A stretch of DNA of 64,000 nucleotides. It comes from Roseateles depolymerans (GTDB lineage: Bacteria; Pseudomonadota; Gammaproteobacteria; Burkholderiales; Burkholderiaceae_C). The position numbers and the translations under genes were made by a program. Every line of letters begins with the position of its first letter. Positions within the stretch are counted from its first letter, which is position 1. The stretch covers positions 17,570 to 81,569 of the forward strand of contig QFOD01000023.1 of assembly GCA_003241055.1 (NCBI GenBank). The letters are read 5' to 3'. Below, piece by piece: positions 35,501-44,170 of this stretch. Under the pieces are notes generated by a model, which was not told the origin of the DNA, did not search any database, and saw nothing but the letters and a program-made list of their open reading frames with translations.

Positions 35501-35964
35501 GCGAGGAGGGCACGAGCGGCGGCACGGTGCGCTATGTGGACTCGTCGCTGGAGCGGCTGGAGGTGCATGTCAGCGGCCTGATCGACCCGCGCCACCGCGT
35601 CACGGTCAACGGCATCGCGCTGCCGCTGCAGCCCACCGGCCGGGCCGGCGAGTTCGTGGCCGCGGTGCGCTACCGCGCCTGGCTGCCGCCGTCGGCGCTG
35701 CACCCCACCATCGGCGTGCATGCGCCGCTGACGCTGGACCTGGTGGACACCTGGCAGCAGCGCTCGCTGGGCGGCTGCCGCTACTACGTGGCCCATCCCG
35801 GCGGGCGCAACTACGCGACGCTGCCCGTCAATGCCTACGAGGCCGAGAGCCGGCGGCTGGCGCGCTTCTCGGTGCTGGGCCATACGCCGGGTACGCTGGA
35901 GGTGGGCGAGCCCCAGCGCAGCCTGGAGTTCCCGTTCACGCTGGACCTGCGCAAGGCACACTGA
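32512..35964 (+). CDS. Transglutaminase-like protein with DUF2126 domain
   Basis: An 1150-residue cytosolic protein. Residues 1-95 are the bacterial transglutaminase N-terminal domain (HVALKHVTRYRYDRPVQLGP). The transglutaminase core has Cys180 in SGSCRDTGWLLVQ, His229 in DLHAWCEVYLPGAGW and Asp in IGLDPTSG, a complete triad. From about residue 320 to the end is DUF2126 (RLTMGGEPTFVAVED, FGQGKWYPGEQLPRWAL, VIEVNIHPAHNWREL, GTGGGNHFVLGG), a glutamine-synthetase-like or ATP-grasp-like ligase module in comparative studies. A short Gly/Ala-rich insert at about 590-625 looks disordered. It may cleave or rejoin the isopeptide or amide product of the ATP-grasp partner. Confidence 0.9.
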   Translation: MSIHVALKHVTRYRYDRPVQLGPQVVRLRPAPHCRTPVLSYSLRVDPVNHFINWQQDPFANYLARLVFPEKTTEFTVTVDLVAQMAVYNPFDFFLEPSAQTFPFGYDDALKAELAPYLVADPLTPLLADYVASIDRRERATIDFLVELNQQLQQRIGYLIRMEPGVQTPEETLAKASGSCRDTGWLLVQALRHLGLAARFVSGYLIQLTPDQKALDGPSGTEVDFTDLHAWCEVYLPGAGWIGLDPTSGLLAGEGHIPLAATPTPGSAAPISGLVDEAEVEFEHEMAVTRIHESPRVTKPYTEAQWAEVLRLGERVDAELLAGDVRLTMGGEPTFVAVEDRDAPEWNTDALGPTKRIYAQQLTHRLRDEYGRGGFLHFGQGKWYPGEQLPRWALSIYWRADGQPCWRNPDWFADEREPHAYTQAHAQQFMAALTTRLGLPSDYVQPGYEDTWYYLWRERRLPVNVDPFDSRLDDELERARLRRVFDQGLDRVVGYVLPIRHGGDEPALAGARWQTGPWFFRDERLYLIPGDSPMGWRLPLDSLPWVGKGDYPYLHEQDPFAPRGALPTAAQLRLQVGGVTSNGPVPDLRLGGAARAGAVGLAGLGGVGGAHLLSDGEREPGRFENAHWITRTALCVEARDPRRANGPKAEGLGQASGVLYVFMPPLQKLEHYLELLTAVEAACEDTGFQVVLEGYPPPRDPRLKLLQVTPDPGVIEVNIHPAHNWRELVQHTEFLYDAAWQTRLSTEKFMIDGRHSGTGGGNHFVLGGATPADSPFLRRPSLLASLLAYWHNHPSLSYLFSGLFIGPTSQAPRVDEARNDQLRELEIALGEIFKAEERYGEAMPPWLVDRTLRNVLIDVTGNTHRSEFSIDKLYSPDSSTGRLGLLELRAFEMPPHARMSIVQQLLLRALVARFWKAPYRAPLVRWGTALHDRFLLPHFVREDFEDVMEDMARAGYALDAAWFAPHFEFRFPKFGEFAARGVHVTLRGALEPWHVMGEEGTSGGTVRYVDSSLERLEVHVSGLIDPRHRVTVNGIALPLQPTGRAGEFVAAVRYRAWLPPSALHPTIGVHAPLTLDLVDTWQQRSLGGCRYYVAHPGGRNYATLPVNAYEAESRRLARFSVLGHTPGTLEVGEPQRSLEFPFTLDLRKAH

Positions 35965-36015
35965 GCGCGACCTCATCCCGCCCGGCCGCGCGGCGCGCGA
36001 CCGGCCATTGCTGAC

Positions 36016-36879
36016 ATGCGAATCGAGATCCAACCGGGCCTGCGCCTGTTCGTCGACATCGAAGGCCTGGGCCAGGTGCCCGAGGGCCGCCTTCTGCGCG
36101 AGAAGCCCACGCTGGTGCTGGTGCACGGCGGGCCGGGCTTCGACCACACGGCCTTCCGCCCCTTCTTCAGCCGCTTCGCCGACATCGCGCAGATCGTCTA
36201 TTTCGACCTGCGCGGCCATGGCCGCAGCGATGCCTGCCCGCCCGAGCAGTGGCGGCTGGACGTGTTCGCCGACGACATCGTGCGGCTGTGCGACGCGCTG
36301 GGCGTGGTCAAGCCCGTGGTGCTGGGCCAGAGCTTCGGCGGCTTCGTCGCGCAGCGCTACCTGGCCCGGCACCCGGCCCACCCGGCGCGGGTCGTGCTGT
36401 CCAGCACCTCGCACCACTTCGGGCTGGCGCGCAAGATCCATCACTTCGGCCGCCTGGGTGGGCCCGAGGCCGCCGCGGCCACCGAGGCCTTCTGGACCCG
36501 CCCCGGCCCCGACACCTGGGCTGCCTACGAGCAGCACTGCCGCCACCTCTACAACACCCGGCCCAAGAACCCCGATGCGGGCGGCTGGATGGTGTTCAAG
36601 CCCGAGATCCTGTTCGAGCACACCCGCACCGAGCTGCCCGGCATGGACCTGCGCCCCGGCCTGGCCGGCGTGCACTGCCCGGTGCTGGTGCTGGCCGGCG
36701 AAGAGGACCCGGTCACGCCGCCGGAAGATGCCGAGGAGATCGTCGCCGCGCTGCCGCCGCAGTGGGTGCAGTTCCGGCGCTTTGCCGACGTGGGCCACGG
36801 CCCCTGGCGCGACGACCCCGAGCGGGCCGAGGCGGTGCTGCGCCCCTTCATCGTGGGCGCCACCGGCGGCGCTGGCTGA
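36016..36879 (+). CDS. Alpha/beta-hydrolase, proline iminopeptidase-like
   Basis: A 287-residue hydrolase with the HGGPGFDHT oxyanion loop, DLRGHGRSD, nucleophile Ser106 in LGQSFGGFVAQRY, acid Asp in GEEDPVTPP and His in VGHGPWRDD. The HGGPG motif and cap region resemble proline iminopeptidases (S33), which remove N-terminal residues from small peptides. It sits inside the ATP-grasp/transglutaminase cluster, 51 bases after the DUF2126 gene, so it may act on the same unknown peptide; this is an inference from position. There is no signal peptide. Confidence 0.85.
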   Translation: MRIEIQPGLRLFVDIEGLGQVPEGRLLREKPTLVLVHGGPGFDHTAFRPFFSRFADIAQIVYFDLRGHGRSDACPPEQWRLDVFADDIVRLCDALGVVKPVVLGQSFGGFVAQRYLARHPAHPARVVLSSTSHHFGLARKIHHFGRLGGPEAAAATEAFWTRPGPDTWAAYEQHCRHLYNTRPKNPDAGGWMVFKPEILFEHTRTELPGMDLRPGLAGVHCPVLVLAGEEDPVTPPEDAEEIVAALPPQWVQFRRFADVGHGPWRDDPERAEAVLRPFIVGATGGAG

Positions 36880-37050
36880 TGGCAGTGCTCGGCGGCGCGC
36901 ATTCCGTCGCACTCGACGGTGCAGCGCGGCAGCCCCGCGTCAGCCGGGGCCGCCGGGCGCGCGGGACAATCGCGGGGCTGCCCCTGGGCGGCTGTCTGTC
37001 ATGAATTGCGTGTTTCATCCATCTCTGCGTGACCCCGCCGGGAGGCCGTC

Positions 37051-39708
37051 TTGAGCCTCGACGCGCGCTCGCACCCCGAGGGCATCACGCCCAGCCAGTG
37101 GAGCCTGCTGCCGGACGACGGCGAGCCTGCGCCGCTGGACCCGGTGGCCCAGGCCCAGGCGGCGGCGCTGCGCAGCCGCGACGGGCATTTCTACGAGCTG
37201 ACCGGCCAGGTCAACCGCCCCGGTCAGCCTCAGGGCGACCTGACGCCGCGCTGGCAGCGTTTCTTCGAGGCCGGCGGTGCCGGCGGCTGGCAGGAGCTGT
37301 CGGCCAAGGCGCTGCGGGTGCAGCGCCGCGTGCTGGAGGACGGCGCCAGCTACAACGTGCACAGCGATGCGCCGCCGCTGCCGGGTGACGGGGCGCCGCT
37401 GGCGCGCCACTGGCCGCTCGAGCTGCTGCCCATGCTGATCGAGCCCGGCGAATGGCGCGGCATCGAGGCCGGCGTGCGTCAGCGCGCGCGGCTGCTGGAT
37501 GCCGTGATGGCCGATGTCTACGGCGAGCGCACGCTGCTCAACCGCGGCCTGCTGCCGGCGTCGCTGGTGCTGGCCCATCCGCAGTACCTGCGTGCGATGC
37601 ATGGCTGCAGGCCGGCCGGTGGTGTGCACCTGCATGTGGTGGCCTTCGACCTGACCCGCTGCACCGACGGCCACTGGTGGATCGTTGGCCAGCGCACGCA
37701 GGCGCCGTCCGGCCTGGGCTATGTGCTGGAGAACCGCCTCATCATCGGCCAGCAGTTCCCCGACGCCTTCCGCCAGATGGCGGTGCAGCGTCTGGCCGCC
37801 AGCTACCGCGACTTCATCCAGGCGCTGATGCGGCTGTCGCCGGCCGGCGAGCGCAGCCGCGTCGCGCTGCTGACGCCGGGGCCGCGCAACGAAACCTATT
37901 TCGAGCAGGCCTTCCTGGCCCGCTACCTCGGCATCACGCTGGTCGAGGGGGCCGACCTCACCGTGCGCGGCGACAAGGTCTTCCTGAAGACGCTGACCGG
38001 TCTGGAGCCCGTGCATGTGCTGCTGCGCCGGGTGGACGACAACTGGCTGGACCCGCTGGAGCTCAACCCCGACTCCATGCTGGGTGTGCCGGGCCTGCTG
38101 CAGGCCGTGCGCGCCGGCGAGGTGGTGGTGGCCAATTCGCCGGGCGCGGGCTGGCTGGAAAGCCCCGGCCTGAGCGCGTTCTGGCCCGGCGTGGCCGAGC
38201 AGCTGCTGGGCGAGTCGCTGCTGCTGCCGGCCAGCACGGCCTGGTGGTGCGGCGAGGCCAGCGCCTGGCGCGCCCACCGCGACGAGCTGTCGCGTTTCAT
38301 CGTCGTGCCCACCTTCTCCAGCAGCCCCACGACGCGCAGCTTCAGCCCCATCGTGGCGGCCGAGCTGAGCGACGAGGCGCTGTGCGAACTGGCCTCGCGC
38401 ATCGAGGCCGACCCCACCGCTTACACGCTGCAGGCGCGGGTGCGGCCCACCAAGCAGCCGGTCTGGACACGCGGCGCGCTCGAGCCCCGCGTGGCGGTGA
38501 TGCGGGTGTATGCGCTTAGCGACGGCCAGGGCGGCTGGCAGGTGCTGCCGGGTGGCCTCACGCGCGTGGCACCGCGTCGCGACCCGCATGCCGACGCGCT
38601 GCTGTCCATCCAGCGCGGCTCGCTCAGTGCCGACACCTGGGTGATGACCGACGGCGAGGTCGATGCCACGACACTGCTGCCCCAGCCGCTGCAGGCCGAA
38701 GACCTGCGCGACGTGCGCTGGACGGTGACGAGCCGCTCTGCCGAGAACCTGTTCTGGCTGGGCCGCTACACCGAACGGGCCGAAAACAGCGCCCGGCTGG
38801 CGCGGCTGACGCTGGAGGCGGGGGTCGTCGTGCAGCGCAGCGCGATGTCGCAGGACATGCTGCCGCTGCTGGACGAACTCGCCCGCCGCCATGGGCTGGT
38901 GGGGGCCGACGCCCCGGTCGCGCAGGAGCAGCCGCGCCAGTTCGAGCGCGCGCTGCTGGCGGCGCTGCTGCCGGCCTCGGGCGTCACCAGCGTGGGCTGG
39001 AACCTGCGTGCGCTGCGCAACTGCGCGCAATCGTTGCGTGAGCGCCTGTCGCCCGAGACCTGGCGCCTGATCCACGAGACCAGCTCGCAGTTCGAGCACC
39101 ACCTGCGCGCCGTGCTGGACCGCCCGGGCGCCGGGCCGGCCGTGTCCGATGCGCTCAATGTGCTGGCTCGCGCCGACACCCATCTGGCCGCGCTGACCGG
39201 TGCGCAGATCGACCGCATGACCCGCGACGACGGCTGGCGCCTGTTGTCCATAGGCCGGCAGGTGGAACGGCTGTCCTTCCTGGCCGACGTGCTGGCCGAA
39301 ACCTTCGAGCGTGGGCTGGCGCTGACCGAGGACGGCTTCAGCTTCCTGCTGGGGGCCTTCGACTCCACCATCACCTACCGCGCGGAATTCCAGGCGCGGC
39401 GCGAGGCCACGCCGCTGCTGCATCTGCTGATGCATGACAACGAGAACCCGCGCTCGCTGGCCTGGGTGGCGCGCACGCTGCGCGAGCGCTTCGTCAAGCT
39501 GGCCCGCCATGACGCCGACTGGGCGAAGGGCGTGGTGGCCGCGCTGCCGGTGCCGGAGTCCTGGCCGCTGGACGAGCTGGCGGCGACGCCGACCCTGCTG
39601 GTGCAGCGGCTGCGCGAGAGTGCCCGGCAGGCGGGCGAGCTCTCCAGCCTGATCAGCCAGCGCTACTTTGCGCACGTGATCGGCGCGGATCAGCGGGTGT
39701 GGCAATGA
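37051..39708 (+). CDS. Fused circularly permuted ATP-grasp and alpha-E protein
   Basis: An 885-residue fusion. Residues about 60-550 are a circularly permuted ATP-grasp domain (LPMLIEPGEWRGIEAGVRQR, LDAVMADVYGERTLL, GYVLENRLIIGQQFP, LLTPGPRNETYFEQAFLA, HVLLRRVDDNWLDPLEL). Residues about 560-885 are an alpha-E domain (SRSAENLFWLGRYTERAENS). Together they correspond to the two separate genes at 29899 and 31475. The start is TTG at 37051, with GGGAGG six bases upstream; no better ATG exists before the first conserved block. The stop overlaps the next gene (ATGA). Confidence 0.9.
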   Translation: MSLDARSHPEGITPSQWSLLPDDGEPAPLDPVAQAQAAALRSRDGHFYELTGQVNRPGQPQGDLTPRWQRFFEAGGAGGWQELSAKALRVQRRVLEDGASYNVHSDAPPLPGDGAPLARHWPLELLPMLIEPGEWRGIEAGVRQRARLLDAVMADVYGERTLLNRGLLPASLVLAHPQYLRAMHGCRPAGGVHLHVVAFDLTRCTDGHWWIVGQRTQAPSGLGYVLENRLIIGQQFPDAFRQMAVQRLAASYRDFIQALMRLSPAGERSRVALLTPGPRNETYFEQAFLARYLGITLVEGADLTVRGDKVFLKTLTGLEPVHVLLRRVDDNWLDPLELNPDSMLGVPGLLQAVRAGEVVVANSPGAGWLESPGLSAFWPGVAEQLLGESLLLPASTAWWCGEASAWRAHRDELSRFIVVPTFSSSPTTRSFSPIVAAELSDEALCELASRIEADPTAYTLQARVRPTKQPVWTRGALEPRVAVMRVYALSDGQGGWQVLPGGLTRVAPRRDPHADALLSIQRGSLSADTWVMTDGEVDATTLLPQPLQAEDLRDVRWTVTSRSAENLFWLGRYTERAENSARLARLTLEAGVVVQRSAMSQDMLPLLDELARRHGLVGADAPVAQEQPRQFERALLAALLPASGVTSVGWNLRALRNCAQSLRERLSPETWRLIHETSSQFEHHLRAVLDRPGAGPAVSDALNVLARADTHLAALTGAQIDRMTRDDGWRLLSIGRQVERLSFLADVLAETFERGLALTEDGFSFLLGAFDSTITYRAEFQARREATPLLHLLMHDNENPRSLAWVARTLRERFVKLARHDADWAKGVVAALPVPESWPLDELAATPTLLVQRLRESARQAGELSSLISQRYFAHVIGADQRVWQ

Positions 39709-40637
39709 GTACGGACGGGGCGCGGCTGTCGGTGCATCACGTCACCGAGTACCGCTATGAGACGCCGGTGGAGTGGGCCCAGCATGTCGCCTGCCTGACC
39801 CCGCGCGACACGCCCTGGCAGCAGGTGGCGCACTGGCAGCTGCAGATCACGCCGCTGCCGGATGGCTGGGGGGCGGCGTCGTCGGACGATCTGCCGGGCC
39901 GCCTCTATGCCGACCCCTGGGGCAACCGGCACCTGAACTTCGGCCATGCGCGGGTGCATGAGCGCCTGACGGTGGAGAGCCGCTTCGAGGTGACGCTGCG
40001 CGCGCGGCCGGTGCCCAACCCGGCGCTGGGGCCGGCCTGGGAGTGCGTGGCCGATACGCTGCGCTACCGCGCCGGCCGCCTGCTGCGCGATGCCGACGAG
40101 TTCGCGCTGGCGTCGCCGTATGCGCTGCCGGACGACAGCCTGGCGGCCTATGCGCGCCGCGCCTTCCCGCGCAACCGGGTGCTGGCGGCCGGCGGCCTGC
40201 AGCTGATGCGCATGATCCACACCGACCTGCGCTACCTGCCGCAGAGCACCACCGTGGCCACGCGCGCTACCGACGCGCTGGCCCAGCGCAGCGGCGTCTG
40301 CCAGGACTTCGCCCATGTCTTCATCGCGGCCTGCCGCGCGCTGGGCCTGGCGGCCCGCTATGTGTCCGGCTATCTGCTGACCCGCCCGCCGGCCGGCCAG
40401 CCGCGCCTGGTCGGGGCCGATGCCTCGCATGCCTGGGTGGAGCTGTGGTGCCCCGAGCAGGGCTGGCTGGCGCTGGACCCGACCAACAACATGCCGGCGG
40501 ACCTCGACCACGTGACCCTGGCCTGGGGCCGCGACTACGCCGACGTGGCGCCGCTGCGCGGGCTGGTGCGGGGCGGCTCGGGCGTGCCGCATGTCGAGGT
40601 CACCGTGGCACCGCTGGAAGAGCCCGCAGCGGGCTGA
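39705..40637 (+). CDS. Transglutaminase-like cysteine protease-fold protein
   Basis: A 310-residue protein with the bacterial transglutaminase N-terminal domain (LSVHHVTEYRYETPVEWAQ) and a transglutaminase core with Cys199 in SGVCQDFAHVF, His242 in ASHAWVELWCPEQGW and Asp in LALDPTNN. The triad is complete. It lacks the DUF2126 extension of its relative at 32512. The ATG at 39705 overlaps the stop of the fused ATP-grasp/alpha-E gene; a GTG six bases earlier is less likely. It closes the second copy of the system and converges on the PepSY gene eight bases away. Confidence 0.9.
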   Translation: MSTDGARLSVHHVTEYRYETPVEWAQHVACLTPRDTPWQQVAHWQLQITPLPDGWGAASSDDLPGRLYADPWGNRHLNFGHARVHERLTVESRFEVTLRARPVPNPALGPAWECVADTLRYRAGRLLRDADEFALASPYALPDDSLAAYARRAFPRNRVLAAGGLQLMRMIHTDLRYLPQSTTVATRATDALAQRSGVCQDFAHVFIAACRALGLAARYVSGYLLTRPPAGQPRLVGADASHAWVELWCPEQGWLALDPTNNMPADLDHVTLAWGRDYADVAPLRGLVRGGSGVPHVEVTVAPLEEPAAG

Positions 40638-40644
40638 TCGGCGT

Positions 40645-41874
40645 TCAGCCGACGCGGCCGGCCGCCGTGGTCACGGGGGCTGCTGATGCCGCATGGCGGC
40701 GGCGCTGCCGGCGCCACCACAGCCAGGCGCCGGTGGCCAGCAGCGTCGCTGGCAGCAGGCCGAAGGCCGACCACAGCAGCCGGATCGCGAGGCCGAAGGG
40801 TTCGGCGCTGTGCAGCGGGAAGACGGCATCGATCAGCTGGCTGCCGCTGGGCGCCTGCAGCGGGTCGTAGCGCTCGCGCACCTGGCCCTGGCGGTCCAGC
40901 CGCACGCGGGTGAAGCCGGTGGCGGCGCGCAGCTCGCCGGGCTGCAGCAGGCGCACCTCGGCCAGCCCTTGGTTGCTGGTGGGCAGCGTCAGCCGCGACC
41001 AGCGGGCCGTGGGAAATTGCTGTTGTGCCACCGCCAGCCACTCGTCCGGCGCGCTGGCCGCAGGGGCCGGGTCTTGCGCCGGCGCGGGCCGGGTGTCGGC
41101 CGGGCCCGCCTTGCCGGCCTTGGCGCCTTTGCTGCCCGGCAGCTTGGCCAGACGCTGCACCGGCAGCACCGCCGCGATGGCGTCACGCACCGGCGTCTGG
41201 AACACCAGCGCCGCGCCGGTGAGCGACACCAGCAGCGCCAGCGGCGTCAGCCAGAGGCCGGCCGCCCGGTGCAGCTCGTACCAGCGCCGGGTTGGCGGCC
41301 CGGCGGTGCTGACGCTGAGGGCCTGGCGCCAGGCGCGCAGGCGTCGGCCGCGGGCGGCGGGCGGCCAGGCCAGCCACAGGCCGGTCAGCGTGAGGCCGGT
41401 GAACAGCAGCGCGGTGATGCCGGCGATCTCATGCCCGGTGTCGCCGCTGAGCAGACGGCTGTGCAGCTCGTACAGCAGCGGCACCGCATGGGCGGCATCC
41501 AGGCGCAGCGCGCCCCGGTCGCGCTGGCCCAGGTAGAGGCCGCAGGCCGGGTCGATGAAGTGCTCGCGGCGCTGGCCGCTGGCGGCCTCGCGGCGCTCCC
41601 ACACCTGGTAGGCCGCGCCCGGCTCACGCGGGGCCACCACGGTCTGCGCGCGCGCCTGGGGGGCATGCTCGGCCAGCAGGGCCAGCGTGCGCTCCACGGG
41701 CCGGGGCGGCGCCGGGCAGGCCTGCGCCGGTGCGCTGAACCACTGCGGGTTGAGCGCGGCGTCCAGCGGGGCCTGCCACACCATCAGGCTGCCGGTCAGG
41801 CCCAGCAGCGCCAGCACCAGGCCGGCCACCAGGCCGACCCAGCGGTGCAGCAGCGTGAGGGGCTTGCGCATCAT
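40645..41874 (-). CDS. PepSY-associated membrane protein (iron-uptake type)
   Basis: A 409-residue inner-membrane protein with about four hydrophobic segments, starting LHRWVGLVAGLVLALLGLTG. The pattern is that of PepSY_TM (PiuB-like) proteins: a His in the first helix (LHRW), HSRLLSGDTGHEIAG, YELHRAAGLWLTPLALLVSL, and LHSAEPFGLAIRLLWSAFG near the end. A Lys/Ala/Pro-rich linker (about 235-275) faces one side. Such proteins often accompany siderophore receptors and may reduce ferric siderophores at the inner membrane. Its start overlaps the receptor stop by one base (TGATG), so the two are coupled and probably share Fur control. Confidence 0.88.
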   Translation of the reverse strand: MMRKPLTLLHRWVGLVAGLVLALLGLTGSLMVWQAPLDAALNPQWFSAPAQACPAPPRPVERTLALLAEHAPQARAQTVVAPREPGAAYQVWERREAASGQRREHFIDPACGLYLGQRDRGALRLDAAHAVPLLYELHSRLLSGDTGHEIAGITALLFTGLTLTGLWLAWPPAARGRRLRAWRQALSVSTAGPPTRRWYELHRAAGLWLTPLALLVSLTGAALVFQTPVRDAIAAVLPVQRLAKLPGSKGAKAGKAGPADTRPAPAQDPAPAASAPDEWLAVAQQQFPTARWSRLTLPTSNQGLAEVRLLQPGELRAATGFTRVRLDRQGQVRERYDPLQAPSGSQLIDAVFPLHSAEPFGLAIRLLWSAFGLLPATLLATGAWLWWRRQRRRHAASAAPVTTAAGRVG

Positions 41875-44084
41875 CAGAAGTCGCGCCGCCAGCTCAGCGT
41901 GTAGGTGCGGCCACGGCCGGCGTAGTAGTCGTCGTTGGTGCCGGAGTAGTTGGCCTCGCCGTAGTAGGTGAAGTAGCGGCGGTTCAGCAGGTTCTCAATG
42001 CCCAGGCCCCACTGGCCGTAGGCGGTCTGCCAGCGCGTGGCGAGGTCCAGCACGGTGTAGCCGGCGAAGTGCTCGGCCAGCGAGGTGCTGCCCGAGAGCT
42101 TGCCTTCGTTGGCGTCGCGCGGCCGGTAGTGCGACAGGTTGAGCTGGGTGCTCCAGGCGCTGGAGGGCGTCCATTGCGCGCCCAGCAGCAGCTTGTCGGG
42201 GCCCTGGGAGCGAGCGCCCAGCGCGAGGTTGAGCGGCTGGCCCGCGGCGCTGGCCGTGTGGCCCAGCGTGCGTGCATAGGTGGCGTTGAGCTTGAGCTGC
42301 GCGTTGAGGCGGTGGTCGGCCGTCAGCTCCAGCCCCTGCACCTCGATGGGCACGCGCTGCACGGTGCCGATGCCGTTGGAGACGACGATCTGGCTGCCCA
42401 GCTCGGAGCGCGAGCGGTAGACCGAGGCCGACAGGCTGGACGTGCCGCCACGCCAGTTCACGCCCACCTCGTGGTTCTTCACGACGATGGGCTGCAGGTC
42501 CACCAGCTGGTCGACCGACTGGTTGGCGGCCTTGACCGCACGCAGGATCAGGCCGGCGTCCGGCGGGCCGAAGCCCTCGTTGTAGGACACGAAGGCCGAC
42601 CAGCCGCTGCGCCCGAAGCGCCACACGCCGCCCAGGCTCTTCACCAACTGGTTGGCACGGCGCTCGCCGCCCTGCACCAGCGTGTTGTTGTAGAAGGCCA
42701 GCGTGCGGTAGGTGTCCACCTGCAGGCGGGTGTGCTCGTCGCGCAGGCCGCCGCGCACGGTCAGCGGGCCTAACTCGTATTCCAGCTGCGCGAACGGCGC
42801 GAGGCTGCGGTAGTGCAGCGGCGGTACCCAGGTGCGGCCGGTCTGCGTGAGGCGCTGGGAGGAGGTGTCGTCCAGCAGGTCCAGGCCGGTGGTCAGCTCC
42901 AGGCCCTTGATACCCAGGTCCGGGCGCACCCAGCTGCTGCGCAGCCCCCATTTCTTGGCGACGATCTCGCTCTGGTCGATCAGCGTGCCCACGGGCGCGA
43001 TGCTGGCGTCCTGGAAGGTGGCGATCACGCCACCGCTGTAGCGGGCCTTGAAGTCCTGCTTGAACAGCTGCACGCTGGCGCGGCCGCCGGCCAGGTCGTC
43101 GTGGGTCCATTCCAGGCTGGCCGATCGCACCCGGTTGCGCGGCTCGTCCCAACCCGGTGCGCCGTCGGTGGAGGTTGTGGGCAGGCCGGTCTTGCGGTCG
43201 CCCGGCACGTCCACGCGATCATCGAAGCCACTGGCGTTGAAGCCGTTCAGCATCAGCTGCAGGCGCTGGGCGCCGAAGTCGGTACCGACCTTCAGGAACA
43301 TGTCGGCCGAGCGGTGCAGCGACTCGGTGGCCAGCGCGCGGCCGGCGCCGTCCACGCCGGTGTCCAGCGACTGCGTGCCGGCGTAGAACAGCAGGTCCCA
43401 GGGCTGGCTGTTGTCGCCGGACTCGCTGCGGTGCTGCAGCAGGTAGCCGGTCTTCCAGCTGCCGCTGTCGCCCTTGAGCTGGGTGCCCAGCTTCAGCTCG
43501 ACCGACTGCTGCGTGCCGGCCTGTGTGGGCCGGCGCGTGATGGTGTTGATGATGCCGCCGGTGGCGCCCATGCCCTGGGCCGCCGAGGCGCCGCTGACCA
43601 CCTCGATGTGGTCCACGATCATGGGGTCGGCGAAATAGCCCTCGCGGCCGCCGAAGCGCAGCGGGTTGGTCTGCGGGATGCCATCCAGCAGCAGCAGCGC
43701 ATTGCGGCCGCGCAGGCCCTCGCCGAAGTTGCTGAGCTTCTGGCGCGAGGGCGCGTAGCCCGGCACCTGCAGCGCCAGCAGCGCACTGGGGTCTTCGCTG
43801 ACCAGGGTCTGCGTCTCGATGTCGGCGCGCGAGATCAAGCCCACCGCGCCGGGAATGCGGTCCAGCGCCTTGCTGCCGCGCGTGGCCGTCACCACGACGG
43901 CGTCGAGCTGCTGGCGTGCGGGCGCGTCCGCTTTGGTGGGGGTGTCGGCCGCGTCGACCGGCTCGGCGGTGGCCCCCTGCGCGAGCAGCAGGCAGGCCAG
44001 CGCGAGGGCGGCGGGGCGGCCGGGCGGTGTCGGGGCGGCTCGGCTGCTGGAGGGACGGGCGTGGCGTGAGGACGAGGGCAACAT
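41874..44084 (-). CDS. TonB-dependent siderophore-type outer-membrane receptor
   Basis: A 736-residue receptor. A Ser/Pro-rich basic start precedes a signal segment (PAALALACLLLAQGATA). The TonB box and plug follow (LDAVVVTATRGSKALDRIPG, LRGRNALLLLDGIPQTNPL, IVDHIEVVSGASAAQGMGAT, GGIINTITRRPTQ), then the barrel ending in YTLSWRRDF with a terminal Phe. The plug resembles ferric-siderophore receptors. The ATG at 44082-44084 is chosen because a signal-peptide-like segment follows; the frame continues to 44225 through the Fur-like operator and is not believed there. It forms an operon with the PepSY gene. The ligand cannot be read from the sequence. Confidence 0.88.
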   Translation of the reverse strand: MLPSSSRHARPSSSRAAPTPPGRPAALALACLLLAQGATAEPVDAADTPTKADAPARQQLDAVVVTATRGSKALDRIPGAVGLISRADIETQTLVSEDPSALLALQVPGYAPSRQKLSNFGEGLRGRNALLLLDGIPQTNPLRFGGREGYFADPMIVDHIEVVSGASAAQGMGATGGIINTITRRPTQAGTQQSVELKLGTQLKGDSGSWKTGYLLQHRSESGDNSQPWDLLFYAGTQSLDTGVDGAGRALATESLHRSADMFLKVGTDFGAQRLQLMLNGFNASGFDDRVDVPGDRKTGLPTTSTDGAPGWDEPRNRVRSASLEWTHDDLAGGRASVQLFKQDFKARYSGGVIATFQDASIAPVGTLIDQSEIVAKKWGLRSSWVRPDLGIKGLELTTGLDLLDDTSSQRLTQTGRTWVPPLHYRSLAPFAQLEYELGPLTVRGGLRDEHTRLQVDTYRTLAFYNNTLVQGGERRANQLVKSLGGVWRFGRSGWSAFVSYNEGFGPPDAGLILRAVKAANQSVDQLVDLQPIVVKNHEVGVNWRGGTSSLSASVYRSRSELGSQIVVSNGIGTVQRVPIEVQGLELTADHRLNAQLKLNATYARTLGHTASAAGQPLNLALGARSQGPDKLLLGAQWTPSSAWSTQLNLSHYRPRDANEGKLSGSTSLAEHFAGYTVLDLATRWQTAYGQWGLGIENLLNRRYFTYYGEANYSGTNDDYYAGRGRTYTLSWRRDF

Positions 44085-44170
44085 GAAGGGCGCGACTGAC
44101 CGGCGCGGTCGCTGGGACCGCCGAACCGCGGCGGCTGGGCTGCCGGCGGGGGACACGGAGAGTTTAGCTT

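Noticed and set aside
32122..36912. Minus-strand reading frame of 1596 codons opposite the alpha-E, transglutaminase and hydrolase genes
   Set aside because: It spans several real genes of known families on the other strand; its composition is that of an antisense shadow.
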